DNA of 64,000 nt. Origin: Sagittula stellata E-37. GTDB lineage: Bacteria; Pseudomonadota; Alphaproteobacteria; Rhodobacterales; Rhodobacteraceae. Each line of letters begins with the position of its first letter. Position 1 is the stretch's first letter. The stretch lies in NCBI RefSeq assembly GCF_039724765.1, contig NZ_CP155729.1:2489501-2553500 (forward strand), read 5' to 3'. Under the pieces are notes generated by a model. It was not told the DNA's origin. It saw nothing but the letters and a program-made list of their open reading frames with translations, and searched no databases. Both the position numbers and the translations under genes were made by a program. Below, piece after piece: positions 16,783 to 24,624 of this stretch.

Positions 16783-18303
16783 ATGAAAGACACGCTGACA
16801 CCCGATGACCGCCCGGTGCTGCGGGCGCGCGGGGTATCGAAATTCTTCCCCGGCACCATCGCGCTGGACGATGTGGACCTCGCGCTTCGGCCCGGCGAGG
16901 TGCATGCGCTTCTGGGCGAGAACGGCGCGGGAAAGTCGACGCTGATCAAGTGTCTGACCGGTGCCTACCGCCGTGACGCAGGCTTGATCGAACTGGACGG
17001 GCAGGAGGTTGAGCCGCAATCCACCGCCGACAGCCAGAAGCTGGGGATTGGCACGGTCTACCAGGAGGTCAATCTGCTGCCGAACCTGACCGTTGCAGAG
17101 AACCTGTTCCTTGGCCGACAGCCGATGCGCGCGGGGTTCGTTGCGCGGAGGCGGATGAACCGCGAGGCGCGGGATGTTCTGGCGGGCTACGGACTGGACG
17201 TCGATCCGGGCGAGCCGCTGACTGCTTATTCGGTCGCCATCCAGCAGGTCATAGCCATTGCCCGCGCAGTCGAGATGTCGGGCAAGGTTCTGATCCTCGA
17301 CGAGCCGACGGCCAGCCTAGACCGGGACGAGGTGCAACTGCTGTTCGGCGTGATCCGGCAACTCACCGCGCGCGGGCTGGCGGTTGTCTTCATCACGCAC
17401 TTCCTCGACCAGGTCTTCGATATATCGGACCGTGCGACCGTGCTGAGGAATGGCCGGGTCGTGGGCACGGTCAATATGTCCGAAGTGTCCCAGCGGGACG
17501 TCATCACGATGATGCTGGGCCGCCAGCTGGAGGCCCGGGTCCAGCGCCACGAGGTCGGTCCGGCAGGCAAGGGACTGGTCGCCATCGAGGGGCTGGCGAA
17601 GCGCGGCATGATCGAGCCGTTCTCGCTGAACATTCGCGAAGGCGAAGTGGTCGGGCTTGCCGGGCTACTTGGTTCGGGCCGGACGGAGACCTGCAATCTC
17701 ATTTTCGGCGCAGTGCAAGCCGATCAGGGGCGCATCTTGTTGCGGGAAAAGGAAATCTCCGTGTCCCGTCCGCGAGACGCCATCGCGCATCGCTTTGCCC
17801 TGTGCCCGGAAGATCGAAAGGTGGATGGCATCGTCGGCGACCTTTCGGTGCGCGACAACATCATCCTGGCCCTGCAGGCGCGGCAAGGCTGGATGCGGCC
17901 CATTCCGCGCGCCAAGGTCAACGAGATCGCCGAAAGCTATGTGCGCGCGCTGGACATCCGGCTGGCCTCTCTCGACATGCCGATCCGGCTGTTGTCGGGG
18001 GGCAACCAGCAGAAGGCGCTCCTGGCACGCTGGCTGGCGACCAACCCGGATTTCCTGATCCTCGACGAACCGACCCGGGGCATCGACGTGGGGGCCCATG
18101 CCGAGATCATCGCCCTGATCGAACAATTGCGTGCGGACGGGATGGCCCTTCTGGTCGCCTCGTCGGAGATGGAGGAGCTGGTGGCCTACAGCACCCGCGT
18201 GGTCGTCCTGCGCGACCGGCAACAGGTGTCGGAGCTGACGGGAGACGCGATCACGCCCGAAAACATCGTTCGGGCCATTGCGGATGAAGGAGAGGCAGCG
18301 TGA
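16783..18303 (+). CDS. ytfR: Galactofuranose-type ABC transporter ATP-binding protein YtfR
   Basis: A 506-residue two-NBD sugar ATPase. NBD1 has Walker A GENGAGKST near residue 45 and Walker B LILDEPTASLDRDE; NBD2 has GLLGSGRTET, the signature LLSGGNQQKALLARWL and Walker B LILDEPTRGIDVGAH. The operon position after ytfQ and before two permeases supports the name. The stop TGA shares its A with the start ATG of the next gene. Confidence 0.92.
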   Translation: MKDTLTPDDRPVLRARGVSKFFPGTIALDDVDLALRPGEVHALLGENGAGKSTLIKCLTGAYRRDAGLIELDGQEVEPQSTADSQKLGIGTVYQEVNLLPNLTVAENLFLGRQPMRAGFVARRRMNREARDVLAGYGLDVDPGEPLTAYSVAIQQVIAIARAVEMSGKVLILDEPTASLDRDEVQLLFGVIRQLTARGLAVVFITHFLDQVFDISDRATVLRNGRVVGTVNMSEVSQRDVITMMLGRQLEARVQRHEVGPAGKGLVAIEGLAKRGMIEPFSLNIREGEVVGLAGLLGSGRTETCNLIFGAVQADQGRILLREKEISVSRPRDAIAHRFALCPEDRKVDGIVGDLSVRDNIILALQARQGWMRPIPRAKVNEIAESYVRALDIRLASLDMPIRLLSGGNQQKALLARWLATNPDFLILDEPTRGIDVGAHAEIIALIEQLRADGMALLVASSEMEELVAYSTRVVVLRDRQQVSELTGDAITPENIVRAIADEGEAA

Positions 18304-19343
18304 TGGGACCGAAACCTTCGACACTGAAACGGGTGATGCCTCAGTTGCTGATCCTCGCTGCGGCGCTTGCGCTGAACGTACTGGTGTTCCCGGAGTTCTT
18401 CCACATCGACTTCCGCAATGGACGGTTGTTCGGCAACGTCGTGGACGTGCTGAACCGCGGCGCGCCGGTGGCCTTGCTGTGCATCGGGATGACGCTGGTC
18501 ATCGCGACGCGGGGCATCGACCTGTCGGTGGGCGCGGTCATGGCCATCGCGGGTGCTGTCGCGGCGTCGGTTGTCGTCGACGGGCACGGCTGGGTCACGG
18601 CCCTTTTGGCCGCGCTTGCGGCGGGTGGTGTCTGCGGGCTGTGGAACGGGTTCCTCGTTGCGGTCCTGCGCATTCAGCCCATCGTCGCGACGCTGGTCCT
18701 GATGGTGGCCGGGCGTGGCATCGCGCAGCTTGTGACGGAGGGCAAGATCCTGACGTTCTCCGACCCGGGGCTGATCCACCTCGGCGCAGGCGTGGTGGCC
18801 GGAATCCCCACGCCGATCCTGATCTGGGTGACGCTGGGCCTGCTGGTGGCCTGGGCCGTGCGCAAGACGGCGCTGGGGATGCTGATCGAGGCCATCGGGA
18901 TCAATGAACGATCCTCGCGGCTGGCCGGGATCAACAGCCGCGTCCTGCTGATCTGCGTCTACACCGTTTCGGGTCTGTGTGCCGCGCTGGCCGGTGTCAT
19001 CGTCGCCGCCGACATCAAGGGGGCCGACGCCAATAACGCGGGGCTCTGGCTGGAACTCGACGCGATCCTGGCCGTGGTTATCGGCGGCAATTCCCTTCTG
19101 GGCGGGCGGTTCTCTATCCTCGCCTCGCTGATCGGTGCGCTGATCATCCAGTCGGTCAACTCCGTCATCCTGCTGTCGGGTATGCCGCCGGAGTTCAACC
19201 TGGTCATCAAGGCTGTGCTGATCCTCTGTATCCTGGTGATCCAGTCGCCACGGATCGGGAACCTGATCTACATCCTGCGCGCGTCCGGGCCGCAACCTCA
19301 GCCCGACCGGCCGCCCTTACCTAAAAAGGAGGCGGCACGATGA
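18303..19343 (+). CDS. ytfT: Galactofuranose-type ABC transporter permease YtfT
   Basis: A 346-residue permease of the RbsC family with many membrane helices and the motif ATRGIDLSVGAVMAIAGA. The ATG at 18303 follows AAGGAGAGG with suitable spacing; a GTG three bases upstream is also possible. The C-terminal end is hydrophilic and proline-rich (GPQPQPDRPPLPKKE). It forms the channel with YjfF. The stop overlaps the next start as ATGA. Confidence 0.92.
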   Translation: MGPKPSTLKRVMPQLLILAAALALNVLVFPEFFHIDFRNGRLFGNVVDVLNRGAPVALLCIGMTLVIATRGIDLSVGAVMAIAGAVAASVVVDGHGWVTALLAALAAGGVCGLWNGFLVAVLRIQPIVATLVLMVAGRGIAQLVTEGKILTFSDPGLIHLGAGVVAGIPTPILIWVTLGLLVAWAVRKTALGMLIEAIGINERSSRLAGINSRVLLICVYTVSGLCAALAGVIVAADIKGADANNAGLWLELDAILAVVIGGNSLLGGRFSILASLIGALIIQSVNSVILLSGMPPEFNLVIKAVLILCILVIQSPRIGNLIYILRASGPQPQPDRPPLPKKEAAR

Positions 19344-20347
19344 TCCGCTCGACACATCTGCCCCTACTGGTGACACTGGCGACCTTGGTCCTGGCCTACG
19401 CCCTGTGCGCCGCAGCCTATCCGGCGATGCTCTCGACGCGGGTGATGTCCAACCTGCTGACCGACAACGCCTTCCTCGGGATCGCGGCGGTGGGCATGAC
19501 CTTCGTCATCCTGTCCGGCGGGATCGACCTGTCGATCGGATCGGTGATCGCCTTCACCGGCGTCTTCCTCGCCGTGGTGCTGCGCGAAACGTCGATGCAC
19601 CCGCTTCTGGCCTTCGTACTCGTGCTGTGTATCACCACCGGGTTCGGCGCGGCGATGGGGGCCACGATCCACTACCTGGAGATGCCGCCGTTCATCGTCA
19701 CGCTGGCGGGTATGTTTCTTGCCCGTGGCGCAGCCTACGTGCTGTCGACGGAAAGCGTGCCGATCACGCATGAGTTCTACGACACGCTGCAGGGCCTTTA
19801 CTGGAAGGCGCCGGGAGGCGGGCGGTTCCGGCTGATTGGCGGCATCATGGTGTTGACATTCATCGTCGGCATTGTCGTGGCTCACCGCACCCGGTTCGGA
19901 CAGAATGTCTATGCCCTTGGCGGCGGAGAGCAGGCGGCGCGGCTGATGGGGGTTCCGCAGGCGATGACCACAGTGGGCATCTATGCGACATCCGGTTGCC
20001 TCGCGGGGCTGTCTGGTATTGTGTTCTCGCTCTATACCTCTGCGGGGTATTCTCTGGCGACGGTCGGCGTCGAGCTCGACGCCATCGCGGCGGTGGTGAT
20101 CGGGGGCACCTTGCTGACCGGAGGATACGGCTTTGTCGGGGGCACGTTCTTCGGCATCCTCATCATGGGTCTGATCCAGACCTACATCGTGTTCGACGGC
20201 ACCCTGTCGAGCTGGTGGACCAAGATCGTGATCGGAGGGCTGCTGTTCGCATTCATCCTCCTGCAGAAAGGACTGACGTGGGCAACGCAGGCAAAGGCGA
20301 CCCGGGCAAGACGACGAACAGCGACTGGCTCCGCCGCTCTCTCATGA
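19340..20347 (+). CDS. yjfF: Galactofuranose-type ABC transporter permease YjfF
   Basis: A 335-residue permease with the motif LSGGIDLSIGSVIAFTGV, typical of YjfF. It has about nine hydrophobic segments and a short basic C-terminus (TRARRRTATG). It overlaps the upstream permease by four bases and the downstream GntR gene, so the five genes from ytfQ to the regulator form one transcription unit. Confidence 0.92.
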   Translation: MIRSTHLPLLVTLATLVLAYALCAAAYPAMLSTRVMSNLLTDNAFLGIAAVGMTFVILSGGIDLSIGSVIAFTGVFLAVVLRETSMHPLLAFVLVLCITTGFGAAMGATIHYLEMPPFIVTLAGMFLARGAAYVLSTESVPITHEFYDTLQGLYWKAPGGGRFRLIGGIMVLTFIVGIVVAHRTRFGQNVYALGGGEQAARLMGVPQAMTTVGIYATSGCLAGLSGIVFSLYTSAGYSLATVGVELDAIAAVVIGGTLLTGGYGFVGGTFFGILIMGLIQTYIVFDGTLSSWWTKIVIGGLLFAFILLQKGLTWATQAKATRARRRTATGSAALS

Positions 20348-21081
20348 CCCTGATGCAGGCCGGCGGCGGGGCGGAGCGCGCGTCGAACCACACGGCCTTC
20401 GTGGTGGAACAGTTGGGGCGGGCCATCGTTGCCGGGGAATACCCGGCGGACACCATGATCCCGCTCGACCCCGACCTGTGCGAGATGTTCGGCGTCTCGC
20501 GGACCGTCGTGCGCGAGGCCAAGAAGACCCTGATCGCCAAAGGCCTGATCCAGTCCAAGGCCAAGGTCGGCACGCATGTGCGGCCCGCCGACGAATGGAA
20601 CATGTTCGACCAGGACGTGATGCGCTGGCATGCGGCGGTCAAGAACCCGACCCGGTTCTACGAAGAGCTTTTCGAGATCCGCATGATCTTTGAACCGGCC
20701 GCGGCGGCGCAGGCTGCGGGACGGGTGAACCAGCTTGGATGCGAAGAGCTTTACCGCCTATGCGACCAGATCGCGGCAGCCACCAGCCGCGCGGATTTCG
20801 CGCTGGCGGACTATGCCTTTCACAAGCAGGTCCTGAAGATGTCGGGCAACCGTTTCCTGCAGTCGCTGGGGGATCTGGTGCAGACGGCGCTCTATTCGCT
20901 GTTCATGTCCGAATCGAACCGGGACTATGCCGACCGGCGGGAAGGCGTGGCCGAGCGTCACCGGGCCATCGCGGCGGCCATCGCCTCCGGGACGCCGGAG
21001 GCTGCGCGGGAGGCCATGGGCCGGGTGATCCACGATGGCTACTGGAATGCCATTCCCGACGCGCGCGTTGCGGGTGGGTAA
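20344..21081 (+). CDS. FadR/GntR-family transcriptional regulator
   Basis: A 245-residue GntR regulator. The winged HTH covers about residues 18-80 (VEQLGRAIVAGEYPADTMIP, then DLCEMFGVSRTVVREAKKTL) and the rest is an FCD all-helical effector domain with metal-ligand-like D and H residues (DYAFHKQVL, ERHRAIAAAI). I chose ATG 20344, which overlaps the yjfF stop; a GTG at 20278 has a better ribosome site (AGAAAGGAC) and would add 22 residues. It likely controls this galactofuranose-type operon. It ends convergent with the phosphatase gene. Confidence 0.88.
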   Translation: MTLMQAGGGAERASNHTAFVVEQLGRAIVAGEYPADTMIPLDPDLCEMFGVSRTVVREAKKTLIAKGLIQSKAKVGTHVRPADEWNMFDQDVMRWHAAVKNPTRFYEELFEIRMIFEPAAAAQAAGRVNQLGCEELYRLCDQIAAATSRADFALADYAFHKQVLKMSGNRFLQSLGDLVQTALYSLFMSESNRDYADRREGVAERHRAIAAAIASGTPEAAREAMGRVIHDGYWNAIPDARVAGG

Positions 21082-21137
21082 ATGGCGTGCGGTGCACTTG
21101 CTCTGTGCGGGCCATCGGCCTGGGACGGTCGGTGGCG

Positions 21138-22100
21138 TCAACCGTTCAGGTAGCGCGCGATGATGTCCACCTCTTCCGCCGCTCCGAAAACGAGCGGCAC
21201 ATTCTTATGCGGGTGGGAGGGGACCAGGTCCAGAATGCGGCGCGTGCCGTCAGTCGCCTTGCCACCTGCGGCCTCCATGAGAAAGGCGATGGGCACCGCT
21301 TCGTAGGCAAGGCGCAAGCGGCCATTCTCGTATCCCTTGCGCCGGTCTGCCGGATACAGGAACGCGCCGCCCTTCAGGACGATGCGGTGCAGGTCGCCGA
21401 CTGCGGCTGCCAGCCAGCGCATGTTGAAATCCCGTCCGCGCGGGCCGTCCTTGCCAAGCCGCAGATCTCGCGCCCAGGCCTGCAGACTGTCCGGCCAGTG
21501 CCGCTCGTTCGAGGCGTTGTAAGCGATGGTCGACGCCGTGGGCCTGAGCATCAGATCGCGCGCCGCTTCCCGGAAGTCCTGCCCGTCATATGTGAAAACC
21601 TGTATCCCTTTTCCGAGCGTGTATCCAAAGTCGAGCGAGTGCCCGAAGGACGCGTACCCGGACGCGACCGCCTCGGAACCGGGACGCGCGAAGGTCTTGG
21701 GGCCGGTGGGGTAGATGACGAACAACATCCCCAGAGGCGCGCCGATCCCGATGGACCCGGATCCGTCGATGGGGTCGATGGCGATGTCGTAGCAGCCCTC
21801 GGGATCGAGCGTTTCGACCGCCTCCGCCTCTTCCGATAGCATGTGGCGGACGTCGCACCCGCGCAGCTCCGCAAGGATGTGGTCGTGGGCGCCGACATCG
21901 AGAGCCTTCTGCGCATCGCCACTGTCATTGGTGCCGACAAGCGCCGCAGGGTCGCCCGGAAGCCGGCCCGCCGCAAGGCGCGCGGCGATGGCGGGCAGGG
22001 CGTGGGCAAGCGCGTTGACGATGCGCCCGACGCCGTCCCCCGGCAGGCAGGCAGGCAGGATCGGCGCCTTCGAAAGCGTGTCGTGGGGCAGGGTCAGCAT
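21138..22100 (-). CDS. fbp: Class I fructose-1,6-bisphosphatase
   Basis: A 320-residue enzyme hydrolysing fructose 1,6-bisphosphate to fructose 6-phosphate. The metal/phosphate motif DPIDGSGSIG (109-118) with the SEE acidic pair (89-91), the sugar-phosphate contacts YENGRLRLAYEA and the conserved EAAGGKATDG are visible. Length and motifs are those of class I. The central sugar-phosphate role fits a neighbourhood of pentose and hexose catabolism. It lies about 196 bases downstream of the lumazine synthase gene on the same strand. Confidence 0.92.
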   Translation of the reverse strand: MLTLPHDTLSKAPILPACLPGDGVGRIVNALAHALPAIAARLAAGRLPGDPAALVGTNDSGDAQKALDVGAHDHILAELRGCDVRHMLSEEAEAVETLDPEGCYDIAIDPIDGSGSIGIGAPLGMLFVIYPTGPKTFARPGSEAVASGYASFGHSLDFGYTLGKGIQVFTYDGQDFREAARDLMLRPTASTIAYNASNERHWPDSLQAWARDLRLGKDGPRGRDFNMRWLAAAVGDLHRIVLKGGAFLYPADRRKGYENGRLRLAYEAVPIAFLMEAAGGKATDGTRRILDLVPSHPHKNVPLVFGAAEEVDIIARYLNG

Positions 22101-22264
22101 GGGCGCTCCGTTCTTGTCGAAACGGGCAGGGGTTACCCGTCAAACCGCCGCATATCACGCGCGCCGCGTAGCGGGGGATTTTTCTGGGATCGAGTCGACG
22201 TCGGTCGCGATGCCAGCCAGCCGCGTCATCGAAATGGCGCCACCGCCGAAGAAGTCGGCGAGAT

Positions 22265-22287
22265 GTCCCCGACGAGACGCCGGGGAC
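22265..22287 (-). terminator. Possible hairpin terminator after lumazine synthase
   Basis: GTCCCCG (22265-22271) and CGGGGAC (22281-22287) pair over 7 bp with a 9-base loop just beyond the lumazine synthase stop. No T-tract is visible, so termination would be weak or Rho-assisted. Confidence 0.35.
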
Positions 22288-22296
22288 GACCTTGGT

Positions 22297-22770
22297 TCAG
22301 CCGTTCACCACAGCCAGCTCGGGACGGGGCAGGGCGATGTCGAACACGCCTCGGACGGCGCGCGCCGCTTCCGCGCCCTTGGTGACGAAATGCTCACGGT
22401 AGAACGCAGTCAGCAGTTCTGTTTCCTGATAGTTGTGGGGTGTCAACGATACGCTGAACACCGGCACGTCGGTCTGCATCTGCGCGTCCATCAGCCCCTT
22501 GACCACAGCGTCCGCGACGAAGTCGTGCCGGTAGATGCCGCCATCGACGACGAAGGCCGCGGCGACCACCGCGTCGTAGCGCCGGGTATGGGCCAGCCGC
22601 TTGGCCAGCAGCGGCATCTCGAAAGCGCCGGGCACATCGTAGGCGTCCACCTGCGCGCCGGGCAATTGCGTCTTCGCCTCGGCCAGGAAACCCTCGTGCG
22701 CCCGGTCGACGATGTCGGCGTGCCAGCGCGCGCGGATGAAGGCGATGCGTTTGTCTGTGAAATCGGTCAT
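22297..22770 (-). CDS. ribH: 6,7-dimethyl-8-ribityllumazine synthase (RibH2-like)
   Basis: A 157-residue lumazine synthase, which condenses ribulose-derived dihydroxybutanone phosphate with the ribitylamino pyrimidine in riboflavin synthesis. Family landmarks are ARWHADIVD, DVPGAFEMPLLAKRL and PVFSVSLTPHNYQETE; the last is characteristic of the RibH2 type known from Brucella and rhizobia. The frame is open to 22887, but ATG 22770 follows CGGAGGG. An FMN riboswitch lies upstream, so it is a FMN-repressed stand-alone gene. Confidence 0.92.
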   Translation of the reverse strand: MTDFTDKRIAFIRARWHADIVDRAHEGFLAEAKTQLPGAQVDAYDVPGAFEMPLLAKRLAHTRRYDAVVAAAFVVDGGIYRHDFVADAVVKGLMDAQMQTDVPVFSVSLTPHNYQETELLTAFYREHFVTKGAEAARAVRGVFDIALPRPELAVVNG

Positions 22771-22813
22771 GTCGGAACCCTCCGTTTGATACAAAAGGTC
22801 CCAAGGCTTACGG

Positions 22814-22831
22814 CCGCACGGAACCGTGCGG
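22814..22831 (-). terminator. Expression-platform hairpin of the FMN riboswitch
   Basis: CCGCACGG, AA and CCGTGCGG form a perfect 8-bp hairpin between the aptamer and the lumazine synthase ribosome site. A CCTTTTG stretch lies about 20 bases further on. It is probably the switchable element, acting on elongation or translation. Confidence 0.55.
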
Positions 22832-22843
22832 TCCCGTCCGTCG

Positions 22844-22966
22844 CGTCTCTTCCATCCGGACTTTGACCGTCGGCTCCGGAGTTCCACCGGATCTGCTTGA
22901 CCCCCTCCTTGTGGAGGGGCGCTCGCGGGCTTTTACCGCCGGTGGGGAGTTTCACCCCGCCCTGAG
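22844..22966 (-). ncRNA. FMN riboswitch (RFN element)
   Basis: Read on the minus strand, the element shows the nearly invariant RFN blocks in order: CTCAGGGCGGGGTGAAA, CCCCACCGGCGGTAAA, AGCCCGCGAGCG, GGTCAAGCAGATCCGGTG, CTCCGGAGCCGACGG, then AAAGTCCGGATGGAAGAGA. It ends about 75 bases before the ATG of the lumazine synthase gene. FMN binding should shut off expression. Confidence 0.95.
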
Positions 22967-23278
22967 AACGCGGCCAGCCTAGCGGCTGTGTCGGGAGATG
23001 CCAGCGCGAAACCGTCGGCTCCCGTCATTTTCGCGACGGCGGGACAGGGGCGTACGGCGGCCCCTGCCATTATGCGTTTGCAGGCGGACGGGATCGGTGC
23101 TCAATGTGTGGCGGGTTGCGCGACCGGTTCCGTACGCGCTCGACACCCCTGGGGCCGGCTCTCGGATCAGAAAATGAACCGCGACAAGATGGGCCAGAGG
23201 GGGTGGCGCAAACACCCGGTCTCAGGGCAGAAAGAGCCCGGGCGGATCGGACGCCGCCGCCATACGCAAGGAGGTCAC

Positions 23279-24145
23279 ATGCGATATCACAGTCCCACGA
23301 GTTTCACGGACGCCGCAGGCATTGCTGCGGGGGCGTCCGGGCTGACGCGGTTTCTGGCCGGCGGTACGGATGTCCTTGTGCAGATGCGGGCGGGCATGGT
23401 GCAACCCGACGACCTGATCGACCTCAAGAAGATCCCCGGGGTTGGCGACATCACCCGCACCGATGACGGCGGCTGGCGAATCGGCGTCGCGGTGCCGGGT
23501 ATTGCCCTCGGGGCCAACGCGGGGCTTAAGACAGACTGGCCCGGTGTGGTCGAGGGCATGGAACTGGTGGGCTCCACCCAGATCCAGGGCCGTGCGACGC
23601 TGGCCGGGAACCTGTGCAACGGCTCGCCCGCTGCGGATTCCGTGCCGGGTCTCGTGGCGGCCGGTGCAACGGTCGAGATCACCGGCCCGGAAGGCACGCG
23701 GACCCTCCCGGTGGAAGAGTTGCCCGCGGGCCCCGGCAAGACGCACCTCGCAAAAGGCGAAATGGTCAGCGCGATCCTGCTTCCGCCGCGCGGACAGCAC
23801 GGTGGCGACGCTTACCTGCGTTTCATTCCACGGACCGAGATGGACATCGCCGTGGTCGGCTGTGCGGTCAACCTGACCCTCGACGGCGACACGATCAAAT
23901 CCGCGCGCGTCGCCCTGGGGGCCGTGGCGCCCACTGTGATCCTCGTCCCGGAGGCTGCAGAGGCCATCATCGGCACCACGCTCGACGACGCCGCCATAGC
24001 GAAGCTAGAATCCGTGGCCAAAAGCGCTGCCAAACCGATCAGTGACAAGCGCGGCACCTCGGAGTTCCGCGTGGAGATCGCGGGTGTTCTGGCGAAACGT
24101 GCCGCGCGCATCGCCTACGCCCGCGCGAAAGGAGAACAGGCATGA
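23279..24145 (+). CDS. Xanthine dehydrogenase family protein, FAD-binding subunit
   Basis: A 288-residue medium subunit of a molybdenum hydroxylase (CoxM/FAD_binding_5 plus CO_deh_flav_C). The FAD loops FLAGGTDVLVQM (about 26-37) and TLAGNLCNGSPAADS (about 103-117) are clear. It transfers electrons from the iron-sulphur subunit to an external acceptor. The start ATG follows a perfect AAGGAGGTCAC; the open frame upstream to 22988 is not used. The stop overlaps the next start as ATGA. Confidence 0.93.
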   Translation: MRYHSPTSFTDAAGIAAGASGLTRFLAGGTDVLVQMRAGMVQPDDLIDLKKIPGVGDITRTDDGGWRIGVAVPGIALGANAGLKTDWPGVVEGMELVGSTQIQGRATLAGNLCNGSPAADSVPGLVAAGATVEITGPEGTRTLPVEELPAGPGKTHLAKGEMVSAILLPPRGQHGGDAYLRFIPRTEMDIAVVGCAVNLTLDGDTIKSARVALGAVAPTVILVPEAAEAIIGTTLDDAAIAKLESVAKSAAKPISDKRGTSEFRVEIAGVLAKRAARIAYARAKGEQA

Positions 24146-24624
24146 GCAAGATCCATGTGACAACGACGATCAACGGCGATCCGGTCGAATTCCTCGCCGA
24201 CCCGCGCGAGACGCTGCTGGACTGTCTGCGCGACAAGGTCGGGCTGACCGGCTCCAAGGAGGGCTGTGGCACCGGCGACTGCGGCGCCTGCAGCGTCGAA
24301 CTGGACGGGACGCTGGTGTGCTCCTGCCTGGTGCTGGGCGTTGAGGCCGACGGCAAGTCGGTTTCCACCATCGAGGGCATGGCATCGGACAACGATCTGC
24401 ATCCGCTCCAGCGCAAGTTCATCGAACACGCGGCGCTGCAGTGCGGGTTCTGCACTCCGGGCATCCTTGTTGCGGCGAAGAAGCTGCTGGAGGTGAACCC
24501 TGACCCGACCGAGGAAGAGACCCGCTATTGGCTGGCGGGCAACCTGTGCCGCTGCACCGGTTACGACAAGATCGTGCGCGCCGTGATGGATGCGGCGGCT
24601 GAAATGCGTCAGGAGGTGGCGTGA
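24142..24624 (+). CDS. Xanthine dehydrogenase family protein, [2Fe-2S] subunit
   Basis: A 160-residue small subunit. The plant-ferredoxin-type cluster is bound by C42, C47, C50 and C62 ([11 protein letters not shown]), and the second, alpha-helical cluster by C101, C104, C136 and C138 (CGFCTPG, CRCTGY). All eight ligands are present. It links the molybdenum site to the FAD subunit in the cytoplasm. Confidence 0.95.
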   Translation: MSKIHVTTTINGDPVEFLADPRETLLDCLRDKVGLTGSKEGCGTGDCGACSVELDGTLVCSCLVLGVEADGKSVSTIEGMASDNDLHPLQRKFIEHAALQCGFCTPGILVAAKKLLEVNPDPTEEETRYWLAGNLCRCTGYDKIVRAVMDAAAEMRQEVA

